This document shows positions 1 through 9,270 of a stretch of 64,000 nucleotides of DNA, piece by piece. Source of the stretch: Planktothricoides sp. SR001 (lineage in GTDB: Bacteria > Cyanobacteriota > Cyanobacteriia > Cyanobacteriales > Laspinemataceae). Each line of letters starts with the position of its first letter. The first letter of the stretch is position 1. Under the pieces are notes generated by a model. That model did no database searches. It saw only the letters and a list, made by a program, of their open reading frames with translations, and was not told the DNA's origin. A program made the position numbers and the translations under genes. Where the stretch lies: contig NZ_LIUQ01000021.1 of assembly GCF_001276715.1 (NCBI RefSeq), positions 45,721-109,720 on the forward strand. Reading direction: 5' to 3'.

Positions 1-1241
1 TCTTTGATGAATTTAGACTGCAACAAATTTTGGTGAATTTGATTGGCAATGCGATTAAATTTACCGAGGCGGGAACGGTCAAAGTGCAAATGTTGAATTC
101 ACCGAGCCAATCAGCCCAATTTGCGTCAGAGTATGCTCACGTTTTTGATTTGACCGTGATTGTTGAAGACACTGGGATTGGCATTAATCCCAGTCAACAA
201 ACTGAGATTTTTAAAGCATTTCGCCAAAGTGCTGGACAAAATGTCCGTGAATACGGAGGCACTGGTTTGGGGTTAACGATTACCCAACGCTTAACGGAAT
301 TACTAGGTGGGACGATTAAAATTAGTAGTCAATTGGGCAAAGGGTCTCAGTTTAGCTTACATTTTCCCCAAGTAGTTGGGGTAGAATTATTTAATCAAGC
401 GATCGCCCCTGGGGAGGAAACTTTGGATCTGAATTGTTTTCCCCCCCTGAATATTTTGGTGGTGGATGATGTTTTGTCTAATCGAATCTTGATCCAGGGA
501 TATTTTGATAATACGATTCATCATGTTTGGTTGGCCGAAGATGGGACTCAAGCCTTAGAAATGGTAGAAGCTTCTTGTCCAGATTTAATTTTTTTAGATT
601 TACGAATGCCCAATTTGGATGGAGAAGAAGTGGCGAAAATGCTGAAATCTAATCCAGACACCCAAGGAATTCCGATTATTTTTCTGAGTGCGGCTATCTT
701 TGAAATTCAAAAAAAGCATATGAGTAGCCTCTGTAACGGCTTTCTTTCTAAACCTGTGAGTCGGCATGAATTAATTATGACTATGAACAAAATATTTCCC
801 ACCACCATGAAATTCCCTGGGAATACACCAGAGTCATGGGTTATAGATGCCCCAGAAAAATTCTTAAGTTCAACGGCGATTACCCTCTCCAAAAGCAATG
901 GGACAAAGTTATTATTTCCCCTTGACCAAGATAGTGAATTTTCTGGATCAGAAACTTCAGAACGGTTCAGAGAATTGGCCAATATTCTCAAGGAATTAGA
1001 AGCAGAAGTTTGGCATAATTTACACAAAAAGATGATTTGGCAAGAAATTTATCATTTTATCGATCGATTACAATCCTTGGCCTTAGAATATCAATCCAAA
1101 ACTTTATTAGTCTATACGGAAAAATTAGCGGCTTTGTATAACGAATTTGAAATTGAGCGATTAGAAGCAAGCATTTATCTCTTCCCAGAAGTTATTCAGG
1201 CGATCGCCCCACAGGATTCATCTCAACCAAATTCACCATAA
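1..1241 (+). CDS. Hybrid sensor histidine kinase, C-terminal part
   Basis: The gene enters from the left edge: the frame is open from base 3, so the true start lies upstream. The visible 412 residues begin inside the ATPase domain. The N box (NLIGNAIKFT, about residues 12-21), the G1 box DTGIGI and the G2 box GGTGLGLTI are present, so the kinase core should bind ATP. A receiver domain follows (about 147-262) with an acidic pocket at ILVVDD, a phospho-acceptor Asp in FLDLRMP and the conserved Lys in LSKP. The last 130 residues are mostly helical and show no clear HPt histidine. It likely autophosphorylates and passes phosphate to its own receiver; the sensory input is outside the window. Confidence 0.93.
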   Translation, partial: FDEFRLQQILVNLIGNAIKFTEAGTVKVQMLNSPSQSAQFASEYAHVFDLTVIVEDTGIGINPSQQTEIFKAFRQSAGQNVREYGGTGLGLTITQRLTELLGGTIKISSQLGKGSQFSLHFPQVVGVELFNQAIAPGEETLDLNCFPPLNILVVDDVLSNRILIQGYFDNTIHHVWLAEDGTQALEMVEASCPDLIFLDLRMPNLDGEEVAKMLKSNPDTQGIPIIFLSAAIFEIQKKHMSSLCNGFLSKPVSRHELIMTMNKIFPTTMKFPGNTPESWVIDAPEKFLSSTAITLSKSNGTKLLFPLDQDSEFSGSETSERFRELANILKELEAEVWHNLHKKMIWQEIYHFIDRLQSLALEYQSKTLLVYTEKLAALYNEFEIERLEASIYLFPEVIQAIAPQDSSQPNSP

Positions 1242-1389
1242 ATCCTTTGGCTGAATGGCTGAGGTAAGTTTTCCGGTAAGTTGTCCGGTAAAATTTTAAG
1301 ATTTCCTAAAAATTCACAACGGTGATGCCCGCAAAATTTACACTGGAAAAAAATGATTAAAATAACTTTCACTGGATGAGGGATTTCTT

Positions 1390-1575
1390 ATGGTGACTCG
1401 TGATTTTTCTGATGAACTGGAATGGACGACAGAGGCGAAAACCAAGTTAAAAAATATTCCTTATTTTGTGCGATCGCAAGCTCGTCAACGCATTGAACAA
1501 ATGGCTAGAGAGGAAGAGTTACAGGTGGTTACACCAGACCTAGTAGAAAAAGCCCGTTTAGAATTTGGTCAATAA
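1390..1575 (+). CDS. PCP-reductase-domain miniprotein
   Basis: A 61-residue protein made almost wholly of the domain found at the C-terminus of light-independent protochlorophyllide reductase subunit B (PCP_red family): [13 protein letters not shown], then [11 protein letters not shown] and a final VEKARLEFG. Cyanobacteria often carry this domain as a stand-alone small protein of unknown role. It has no cysteines and cannot be a reductase by itself; a helper or regulatory part in pigment synthesis is only a guess. It stands alone, between the kinase and a convergent chemoreceptor gene. Confidence 0.75.
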   Translation: MVTRDFSDELEWTTEAKTKLKNIPYFVRSQARQRIEQMAREEELQVVTPDLVEKARLEFGQ

Positions 1576-1677
1576 TTCAGATAAATTGTTGCCAACTTAT
1601 TTTTATTTATTGCTTATTGGTAATTATGTTCAAGGTTCTTTGATGAAAAATAAATCAGATCACCAATAAGCAATATT

Positions 1678-3219
1678 TTAGTCTGGCTGGACAATATCAT
1701 TCAACTCAGCAGCCGCATGGTTTAATTTTTGAATTCCTATTTTAATTTGATTCATCCCATCATTGCTATCTTGAGCATTTTGACTTAGATTATTCATAGC
1801 TATCACCACTTGTTGAATCGCCGAAGCTTGTTGTTTGGCATTCAGGGAAATTTGCTGAGAACTCATCACAATTTCTTTAATTTTTTCTGCCATCAGATTA
1901 AAACTATTCGCGGTTTCTTGGGCTAATTTTTCAGTATTTTCTACACTTTGAATCCCATGTTGAGTAACAGTCACCGTTGTGCTACTAGACTCTTGAATAT
2001 CTCTGACTAAGTTATTAATTTTTTCGGCGGATTTTTTACTTTGATCGGCCAATTTACGGATTTCTAAGGCTACTACAGAAAACCCTTTACCCGCTTCCCC
2101 CGCCCTCACCGCTTCCACCGCTGCATTCAGGGCTAACATATTGGTTTGATTGGCTAAATCACTGACTAATTGGGAGATGATGGCAATTTGGTTGGTGCGA
2201 TCGCTCAGGCGTAAAGTTTGTTCGGCAATTCCCTGAACTTTTCCTTTCGTCTCTGCCATTTCTGCCAAGGTGGTGGCGACTAATTGATTACCTGTTTCCG
2301 CTAAATTTAAAAGGTGTTGGGCTCCTAGGGCTGACATATCTGCTTGTTGAGTGGCTTGTTTAGCAGATGCCCCTAATTCATCCATAGAAGTCGTGGTTTG
2401 ATTAATAGAAATTACTTGACTATTAGTAATCGTTTCTTGTTGACGCACCGCCCGATTAATTTCTCCGGCAGAGTTGTCAATTGAACTGGCAGATTGACTG
2501 ATTTTGTTGCTGACTACAGAGGAAATTAACCAAGCAATCACCAACGCGGTAAGGGCGGAAATGCCTGAGCCAAATATTAACAGATTTACGGCTAATTGCA
2601 GAGTTTTTTTGGCGGCGATATTCTCTTGGGATAATTTTTGGGTTTCTGTTTCAGTAAATTCATTGGTTAACTTGAGAAAATCCGCCAAAGCTTTAGTGCC
2701 GATTCCCGAATTAAACAGATCCATCGCCGCTTGGCTGTTACCAGTTTTGACCAAATTAAATATTTGATTGGCATATCGATCGTATTCTTGGCCAATTCTT
2801 TTCATTTCCTCAAACCGTTGTTTTTGTTGAATATCGGTAACGATATGATCTCGCTCTAAAATCTTACTCGCTTGCTGAAAATCTTGCCAATTTTGGTTGT
2901 ATAATTTGATGAAATCTTCTTTTTCTGATAGCAAAAAAGCTCGACTATTGGCTACCATATTACTACCGGATAAGGCAACTTTATTGGTTTCAATAATAGA
3001 TTTTTGCACAGTTTCAACTCGATTAAAAGCGTCAAATACTTCATTGGTGTTCGTATAAACAATGCTCGCCGAACCCATAAACACGACAACAGGTATGGCA
3101 TAGCCAATCAGCATTTGGGTTCTGAGTTTAAGTCTACTCAGAAAGTTTTTTTGATTATTTTGACTAATTCGGCTATCTTGGATATTTTGGCTATTGTAGT
3201 TGCGATCGGAAGTATTCAT
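1678..3219 (-). CDS. Methyl-accepting chemotaxis protein
   Basis: A 513-residue transmembrane receptor. The first membrane helix is at about 37-56 and the second at about 207-231, enclosing a roughly 150-residue helical sensor domain of four-helix-bundle type. No clear HAMP domain is seen. The cytoplasmic signalling coiled coil follows, with the hairpin tip [18 protein letters not shown] that contacts CheA and CheW, and flanking [16 protein letters not shown] typical of cyanobacterial receptors. In filamentous cyanobacteria such proteins usually serve gliding or phototaxis (pil-che) pathways. It is a paralogue of the receptor at 6248, but no che genes are nearby. Confidence 0.95.
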   Translation of the reverse strand: MNTSDRNYNSQNIQDSRISQNNQKNFLSRLKLRTQMLIGYAIPVVVFMGSASIVYTNTNEVFDAFNRVETVQKSIIETNKVALSGSNMVANSRAFLLSEKEDFIKLYNQNWQDFQQASKILERDHIVTDIQQKQRFEEMKRIGQEYDRYANQIFNLVKTGNSQAAMDLFNSGIGTKALADFLKLTNEFTETETQKLSQENIAAKKTLQLAVNLLIFGSGISALTALVIAWLISSVVSNKISQSASSIDNSAGEINRAVRQQETITNSQVISINQTTTSMDELGASAKQATQQADMSALGAQHLLNLAETGNQLVATTLAEMAETKGKVQGIAEQTLRLSDRTNQIAIISQLVSDLANQTNMLALNAAVEAVRAGEAGKGFSVVALEIRKLADQSKKSAEKINNLVRDIQESSSTTVTVTQHGIQSVENTEKLAQETANSFNLMAEKIKEIVMSSQQISLNAKQQASAIQQVVIAMNNLSQNAQDSNDGMNQIKIGIQKLNHAAAELNDIVQPD

Positions 3220-3513
3220 AAAATTTCATAAGATAATATGAGTATTTAATGTCTATAAAGCTTTATCTTTGAACCAGTGACAGTTAGGGATTAGAAAAAA
3301 GCAGATCGGAAATTACCACCAACCCCCTGGGACTAAAAAATCGGGGGTAATGGTCTTTCCCCAAGATTTTGCTGCCAGAGGAAATGCAGATCGGTTTTTT
3401 GTCAGGATTCCCAGGATTCAGGCAGTTAGAATTTCGATAATAATTCATAACGATGGGTTGTGAGCAATGGAGGGAAATAACTATATAGTAAGGCTTTAAT
3501 AATAAAGCTTTAA

Positions 3514-5562
3514 TTACTCACATCTCCAGATTTTGACGGTACTATCACTCGACCCACTGGCAAGGGTTTTGCCGTCGGGACTAAAGATGACGGAGGTGAC
3601 GGCTTTGCTATGTTCGGTGAGGGTAGTTTGCAATTGACCCGTGGTTAAATCCCAAAGTTTAATTGTGGCATCATAGCTGCCGCTGGCAAAGGTTTTGCCG
3701 TTAGGGGCGATCGCCAGGGTGGTACTCGGCAACATAGGACCCGTGAGACTGTGTAATACTTGGCGAGTCTGAAGATCCCAAATTTTGATGGTGCGATCCC
3801 AACTACTGCTGATTAACAGGCGTCCGTCCGGGGCGATCGCCACCCCATAGACTGCCCCAAGATGACCCGTCAGTTCAGCCAGTTCAGCCAGTTCAGCCCG
3901 TTCAGCCGGTTTTCCTGGGTGAGTGCTTTTGTCCAGTTGCCAAAGTTTAATCTTTTGATCTGCCGAACCACTCGCTAATAAATCACCAAGTAAATGGCGA
4001 TTGGGATTAAAAGCCACACTGATTACTTGTTGGCTATGACCTTTCAGAATTTGGGTTAATTCTCCGGTCGGCAAATTCCACAGGCAAATCGTTTGGTCAC
4101 GACTGCCGGAAGCGAGGGTTAATCCATCAGGGGCGATCGCTACTGATGCTACCACACTGCGATGACCTGTCAATTCAAATCTCAGGGTCGGTGGCACACC
4201 TTGGTGTAACTCAGCGGTTCCCAACTGCCACAACCGCCAAACCAGAATCCGACCATCGGCGCTGCCACTGACTAAGGTCTGACCATTGGGGGTAATGGCT
4301 AAACAGGTGACAGGATGGGGATGGGCCGTCAGAGTATGTAATAACTCACCCGTGGTAAAATCCCACAATTTAATCGTCCCATCGGCGCAACCAGCGATTA
4401 AAGCCCGACATTGTGTACTAAAAGCGATCGCCGTGACTTCTGGTATTCCTGGCGTATCTGCGGTCGCCGCATTCAAAGTTTGCACGCATTGCCATTTAGG
4501 GATGCGCGGAGATTTTGCCACCACCGGACTAGGCAACTCATTCACCGTTTGGGGCGGGGATATTTTTTCTATGGCTAATGGGGATGGTTTCTGAGAATTT
4601 TCTGGAGAATTTGGAGAACTCGTAGTCGATTTTGGGACTTTTTTAGCTTTAATTTGATAAGACTTGGGCAACTGCTTAATTAGCTGACGACTCAGGGCTG
4701 GATCTAAATCTGCTAACACCGCTTTTGCTGCATCGTAACGATGACTAACCGGCCACAGCATTTTATCTAAAATCCGGGCTAAAGCAGGACTAATCGCACT
4801 TCTGAGATAGTCTCGCCAGACCCAGACCCCTTCCAAACTATCAAACAGATCAAACGGGGTCATTTCCGTCAGCAAATGCACGCAAGTCACCCCTAAACTA
4901 TAAATATCACTGGCAAAAACCGCCTGACCCATTAACTGTTCCGGGGCAGTATATTCCGCACTGCCCACCATCGTTCCTGGACTCAGCATGGCCAGAGAAT
5001 TCATCTGTTTAGCTACTCCAAAATCTACCAAGACCAAAGACTGATTTTTCTCAGAGCGAATATCAGAGCGAATAATATTCTCTGGTTTAATATCTCGATG
5101 AATTAATCCATAATTATGAATTAAGTGCAATACGGGCAAAATTGATTCTAATAATTCTCGAATATTCGCCTCGTTAAAACTCCCCGTATCCCTCAATTCT
5201 GCTTCTAGATTTTTTCCGGGGATAAATTCTTGGATCAAATACTGGCGATCGTTCTTCTCCAAGGCATCAATCAGGGCAGGAATTTGGGGATGTTGCCCTA
5301 ATTCCGAGAGATTGGCTAATTCCTGTTCAAAGGAATTGGCTGCTTGTTTGGACTGATGGCGAAACTGTTTAATAATACAGCGGGGTTTGGTCGCTTCTGC
5401 TTCGGCAATGCCGATAAAAGTCCGGCTATAGTTGCCACAACCAATGGGTTTGAGAACCCGATATTTGTCGCCCAGGAGTAACTTTTGGCCGCAATTTTGG
5501 CAAAAAAGATTCTGGTCAGGATTTTGGGGGTTTGGGCAATGGAGATTTAGGCAAAGGGTCAT
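3514..5562 (-). CDS. Ser/Thr protein kinase with C-terminal WD40 propeller
   Basis: A 682-residue protein. It opens with a small zinc-ribbon-like motif (Cys 4, 9, 21, 24). A eukaryotic-type kinase domain follows (about 34-300) with HRDIKPENI, VDFGVAKQ and GSAEYTAPEQ, so catalytic Asp, DFG and activation segment are intact. After a Pro/Ser-rich linker come seven WD40 repeats (about 375-682; units end in LWDFTTGEL, IWDLQTRQV, LWDLTTGQL and similar), enough for one closed propeller. No membrane helix is seen. The propeller probably selects partners for the kinase; substrates are unknown. A short run of AELAELAEL between repeats comes from a 9-bp tandem repeat near 3876-3905. Confidence 0.95.
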   Translation of the reverse strand: MTLCLNLHCPNPQNPDQNLFCQNCGQKLLLGDKYRVLKPIGCGNYSRTFIGIAEAEATKPRCIIKQFRHQSKQAANSFEQELANLSELGQHPQIPALIDALEKNDRQYLIQEFIPGKNLEAELRDTGSFNEANIRELLESILPVLHLIHNYGLIHRDIKPENIIRSDIRSEKNQSLVLVDFGVAKQMNSLAMLSPGTMVGSAEYTAPEQLMGQAVFASDIYSLGVTCVHLLTEMTPFDLFDSLEGVWVWRDYLRSAISPALARILDKMLWPVSHRYDAAKAVLADLDPALSRQLIKQLPKSYQIKAKKVPKSTTSSPNSPENSQKPSPLAIEKISPPQTVNELPSPVVAKSPRIPKWQCVQTLNAATADTPGIPEVTAIAFSTQCRALIAGCADGTIKLWDFTTGELLHTLTAHPHPVTCLAITPNGQTLVSGSADGRILVWRLWQLGTAELHQGVPPTLRFELTGHRSVVASVAIAPDGLTLASGSRDQTICLWNLPTGELTQILKGHSQQVISVAFNPNRHLLGDLLASGSADQKIKLWQLDKSTHPGKPAERAELAELAELTGHLGAVYGVAIAPDGRLLISSSWDRTIKIWDLQTRQVLHSLTGPMLPSTTLAIAPNGKTFASGSYDATIKLWDLTTGQLQTTLTEHSKAVTSVIFSPDGKTLASGSSDSTVKIWRCE

Positions 5563-5585
5563 AAACTGAATTGAAATTAATATTC

Positions 5586-5704
5586 ACCACTTCAGACAGA
5601 GGACAGAGAAATACACAGAAATATAGAGAGATGGCGTGAAGCTTCCGCAGCGTAACAGCGAATCGCCTCTGCCTCCGATCTTTGTGTCCTCTGTCTGAAG
5701 TGGT
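5586..5704. repeat. Hairpin with perfect 20-bp arms
   Basis: The arms at 5586-5605 and 5685-5704 are perfect inverted copies (ACCACTTCAGACAGAGGACA and its complement). The 79-bp centre holds a second common cyanobacterial repeat motif (AAGCTTCCGCAG). Related CTGTG...CTGAAGTGG sequence recurs at 59230-59345. This looks like a small non-coding mobile or REP-like element. Confidence 0.8.
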
Positions 5705-6247
5705 TATTTTAGTCTAATTTTATGCCAATCTTTAATTATGATATTTTATCCTAATATTTTATTCCTGAAGGTTAAATTCAGGGGATTCGCCCTCCGCGAT
5801 CGCTCATTTACTCTCCGAAAATTGCGGATAAATTGGCAGTTATTTGTTAAGTTTTTTTAAGTTTTTTTGCGATTTATGATTTATTTTACCGTAAGCAGCC
5901 CCCACATATTTATCTGCATCAATTCGATATGTCACCCCATTTTGGGGCGCGATCGGCAGTCTGTGTTAGTCCAGCAAAGAATTCAAACCTAAAAATAACT
6001 TTTTCGGTGCAATTAGCAGTCGCGGATTCCCCGAATTAGTGCAGGGTATTTTTTCGGCAAAAAAATTTTATATTATAGATTTGTCTAATTTAAGTTATAA
6101 TTTAATCAGGATCGAATTCAACTAAATTACGCTCCTTAATTCTCTATTTATTCTATTTATTTTCGCTGGTTCAATGCGAATAATCCCTGCTGGGAAAAAA
6201 AATATAGATGGCATCGAATATATCTGAAAATCAGGAGATGAGCAATT
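5705..6247. other. Intergenic region upstream of the second chemoreceptor gene
   Basis: About 540 bases, AT-rich, with no supported reading frame. It probably holds the promoter for the chemoreceptor at 6248, which has a good ribosome site (AGGAG at about 6234-6238). I cannot point to a reliable -10/-35 pair. Confidence 0.4.
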
Positions 6248-7729
6248 ATGCAGATTATTCCTAGAAATGAAATCATTAAATTTACCGAAGATGAAAAAAA
6301 TTTATTGACAAAAAATCGCCAAAAAAATCAGTGGCGACTGGGGAAAACTATTCCCATAGGTTTAGGCATAATTGCCAGTTTAAATCTGTTCAGTGCCATG
6401 ATATCTCGAACCAACATATTGAGAATTTCTGATGCAATAGATTGGGTGAATACTGCCCATGAAGTTAAGGCAAATATTCGCTTATTGGACAGTCAAATAT
6501 TAGAATTAGAAACCGATGAGCGGGGTTTTTTGTTGACGGGTAATACGCAATATTTAACTCAGTATGAAGATTACGATGAATCTATATCTAAAGTGATTAG
6601 CGATTTAAGATTATTAATCAAAGATCCAAACCAGCTTGAACGACTTGATGATGTGGAAACTATCCTAAAAATTAGATTAAGTGAAATTGCGGCAACGATT
6701 CAGCTTAAGAAAAATAATGAAACCGCAACGGTTCTCAAAGCAGTTCAGGACAACACCAGTAAAAATACGAGAAATCAAATCCGAATCCAACTGAAAAAGA
6801 TGGAGGAAGAACAACATAAAATTATTGGTGAACGGCAAGAAATTGCCAATCAAGCAGAAATCCAAGCGAATTTACTGACGATCGCCACTTCTACGGGTAT
6901 TTTTATGCTGGTTTGTGGCATGATTTGGTTTGTTTTGCGACAAGTGATTCAACCGATCGATCGCGCAGCTTTGACCATTAGTTCATCTTCGGCACAAATT
7001 GCCGCGACCGTGGAAGAACACGAACGCATTGCCAACCAGCAAGCAGCTTCGGTGAATCAAACCACCACGACAATGGATGAATTAGGGGCATCATCCCGAC
7101 AAGCTGCGGGTCAAGCGGAAGCGGCAGCCCAAAATGTCGATCGCTTACTCATATTAGCCATTGGCAGCAATAAAGCGGAAAATATGACGTTTCAACATGA
7201 AGCGAACTTAAAGGAAAAATCTCAACAAATTGCTCAACAAGTGCTGAGTTTAAGTGAAAAGCTGACTCAAATCGATCGCATTGCTGGAGTAGTGAGTCAA
7301 TTGGCCAATCAAACCAATATGTTAGCCCTGAATGCGGCGGTGGAAGCGGTGCGAGCAGGAGATCAGGGGAAAGGCTTTGGGGTCATTGCCACGGAAATTC
7401 GTAAACTGGCGGATCAAAGTGGTAAATATGCCGAGCAAATTAATGGACTGACCGCAGATATTCAACTAAGCACAGATGCCACAGTTAGTGTTAGCGAAGA
7501 GGGTAAAGAACTGGTGGAAAAAATGGTTAATTCTATTAATGAAATTGCCTTGAATATCAAACAAATTTCTTTTAATGCCAATCAACAAGCGATCGCCATT
7601 CAACAAAGTGTTGAAGCCATGACCAGCATTAACCAAGGAGCCGCAGAAACTGCCACGGGTATTGCCCAAACAAAAGCCAGTACCCAACAGTTGAATGAAG
7701 CAGCACAAGCCTTGAAAGCTCTGGTGTAG
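6248..7729 (+). CDS. Methyl-accepting chemotaxis protein with CHASE3-like sensor
   Basis: A 493-residue receptor. The first membrane helix is at about 34-52. The sensor segment carries the CHASE3-type motif [12 protein letters not shown] followed by a tyrosine-rich stretch, and the second helix is at about 211-232. The signalling domain has the tip [18 protein letters not shown] and ends in a long helical return arm. As in the receptor at 1678, no HAMP domain is obvious and the sequence after the second helix is similar ([16 protein letters not shown]), so the two are paralogues. The start is set by AGGAG nine bases upstream. Confidence 0.95.
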   Translation: MQIIPRNEIIKFTEDEKNLLTKNRQKNQWRLGKTIPIGLGIIASLNLFSAMISRTNILRISDAIDWVNTAHEVKANIRLLDSQILELETDERGFLLTGNTQYLTQYEDYDESISKVISDLRLLIKDPNQLERLDDVETILKIRLSEIAATIQLKKNNETATVLKAVQDNTSKNTRNQIRIQLKKMEEEQHKIIGERQEIANQAEIQANLLTIATSTGIFMLVCGMIWFVLRQVIQPIDRAALTISSSSAQIAATVEEHERIANQQAASVNQTTTTMDELGASSRQAAGQAEAAAQNVDRLLILAIGSNKAENMTFQHEANLKEKSQQIAQQVLSLSEKLTQIDRIAGVVSQLANQTNMLALNAAVEAVRAGDQGKGFGVIATEIRKLADQSGKYAEQINGLTADIQLSTDATVSVSEEGKELVEKMVNSINEIALNIKQISFNANQQAIAIQQSVEAMTSINQGAAETATGIAQTKASTQQLNEAAQALKALV

Positions 7730-7750
7730 TTGTAGGGGTGTAGGGTGTAG

Positions 7751-7836
<86 letters not shown>

Positions 7837-8018
7837 TATTTAGGCATAACTTTTCACTTGTACGGGCGTCCTTGCGAAGCCCATGCCGTCAGGCTATATG
7901 GCCATTCGCCCCTACGAATGCATCACTTTCTTCCCCTACACCCTACACCCTCTCGAACCCTACACCCTACACCTCTTACCCTGAGCCTGCCGAAGGGCTA
8001 CACCCCACACCCTACACC
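7837..8018. repeat. Intergenic palindrome and CCCTACA-rich repeats
   Basis: Holds a degenerate copy of the palindromic repeat ending GGCCATTCGCCCCTAC (7860-7915) and a run of CCCTACACC and related units up to the xylanase stop. No gene is seen. It separates the convergent receptor and xylanase genes. Confidence 0.7.
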
Positions 8019-9110
8019 CTAATTAGACTTATTTAAATGAGACTTTAACTCCTCGGTCATGGCATAATAAGCCGGTTTTGGGCGATAATTAAAATCAAAA
8101 ATTAACGGATCTTTCACGGTGCCTAAAAAACTTTTTAGCCAAGTATAGCGATCGGTAAATCCCCACATATTCAAAGTGTTACAATTCGGCGCTTCCAAGC
8201 AAATCCTCAAAAAATACCGATATATATCCGCTTGTTGGGCTAATTTTTCCTCTAATGTACCCGAAAACTGTGTCACGGGAACATCCATTTCCGTAATCAC
8301 GATTTCTAAGCCAATCTCATTAAAACGCTTCATATTTTCTGCCACTTCTTTCGGGTCATTGGCGGAAAGAAAGCCAATATGGGTTTGAAATCCTACCCCA
8401 TCAATTGACACCCCACGTTCTTTTAATTCTTTGGCTAATAAATATAAGGAATCGGCTTTTGAATTCAGCCCTTCCCCATATTCACTTAAATATAGCTTGG
8501 CGTCTGGATCCGCTTCGTGCGCCCAGCGAAAAGCTAAATCAATATATTCGGGGCCAATTGCTCGCATCCATAAGTTATCTCTTAAGGAACCATCAGATCC
8601 CAAGGGTTCATTGACTACATCCCAATGTTGTACTTGACCGCGATAATGACCGACTAAAGTTTGAATGTGATCTCGGAGAATTTCTTTCATTTCATCTCTG
8701 GTAAATTGATTTTCCGTTAACCAACGGGGCAAGGAATGAAACCAAACAATTGTGTGTCCACGCATGGTCATATTATGGTCTTGAGCAAACTTCACCAGGG
8801 CATCAGGACGAGTAAAATCATAGCGATCGCGCTCTGGATGTACAATGATAAATTTCACCTCATTTTCCGTAGTCAGGCTATTGAACTCGCGGGCTAAAAC
8901 TTCTCGATATTGCCAATCTTTTTCTAAAATTTTATCCCCAACCGCTGACCCAATTAAAAACCCTTGCTGACTAGCCAAAGACCGCAAGGAAGTCGAGGGA
9001 ATTTCTAGTTGAGTACCGGGGACTGGATTGGCAATTAAGCATACAGAGGCAATGGCGATCGCCAACAGAATCACCTTCGTTACCACCCGCATTAAAAATA
9101 GGTGTTTCAT
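8019..9110 (-). CDS. Secreted endo-1,4-beta-xylanase, GH10
   Basis: A 363-residue glycoside hydrolase of family 10. Residues 1-32 form a signal peptide (positive start, hydrophobic core VILLAIAIASVCLIA), so it is exported. Family hallmarks are in place: TTENEVKF near 80, HTIVWFHSLP near 119, the acid/base Glu in WDVVNEP (residue 168) and the nucleophile Glu in VITEMDVP (residue 274), plus WGFTDRYTW near the end. It should cut internal beta-1,4 bonds of xylan or a similar polysaccharide. Cyanobacteria do not normally live on xylan, so plant debris or self-made sheath polymers are possible substrates. No carbohydrate-binding module is present and the gene stands alone. Confidence 0.93.
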   Translation of the reverse strand: MKHLFLMRVVTKVILLAIAIASVCLIANPVPGTQLEIPSTSLRSLASQQGFLIGSAVGDKILEKDWQYREVLAREFNSLTTENEVKFIIVHPERDRYDFTRPDALVKFAQDHNMTMRGHTIVWFHSLPRWLTENQFTRDEMKEILRDHIQTLVGHYRGQVQHWDVVNEPLGSDGSLRDNLWMRAIGPEYIDLAFRWAHEADPDAKLYLSEYGEGLNSKADSLYLLAKELKERGVSIDGVGFQTHIGFLSANDPKEVAENMKRFNEIGLEIVITEMDVPVTQFSGTLEEKLAQQADIYRYFLRICLEAPNCNTLNMWGFTDRYTWLKSFLGTVKDPLIFDFNYRPKPAYYAMTEELKSHLNKSN

Positions 9111-9270
9111 TATATTTTCTTGGTAGTTATATTGGTAGTTATAGTTATACTATAGTCGCACCATTGTCGCCATTGAGTCGCACCATTGTCAGAAACGGCA
9201 CTCCTAGTCAATGTGCGGTTAAGAATGCAATCTCTGACATCATAACGAACGTTTCACTTAAGGATCATTT

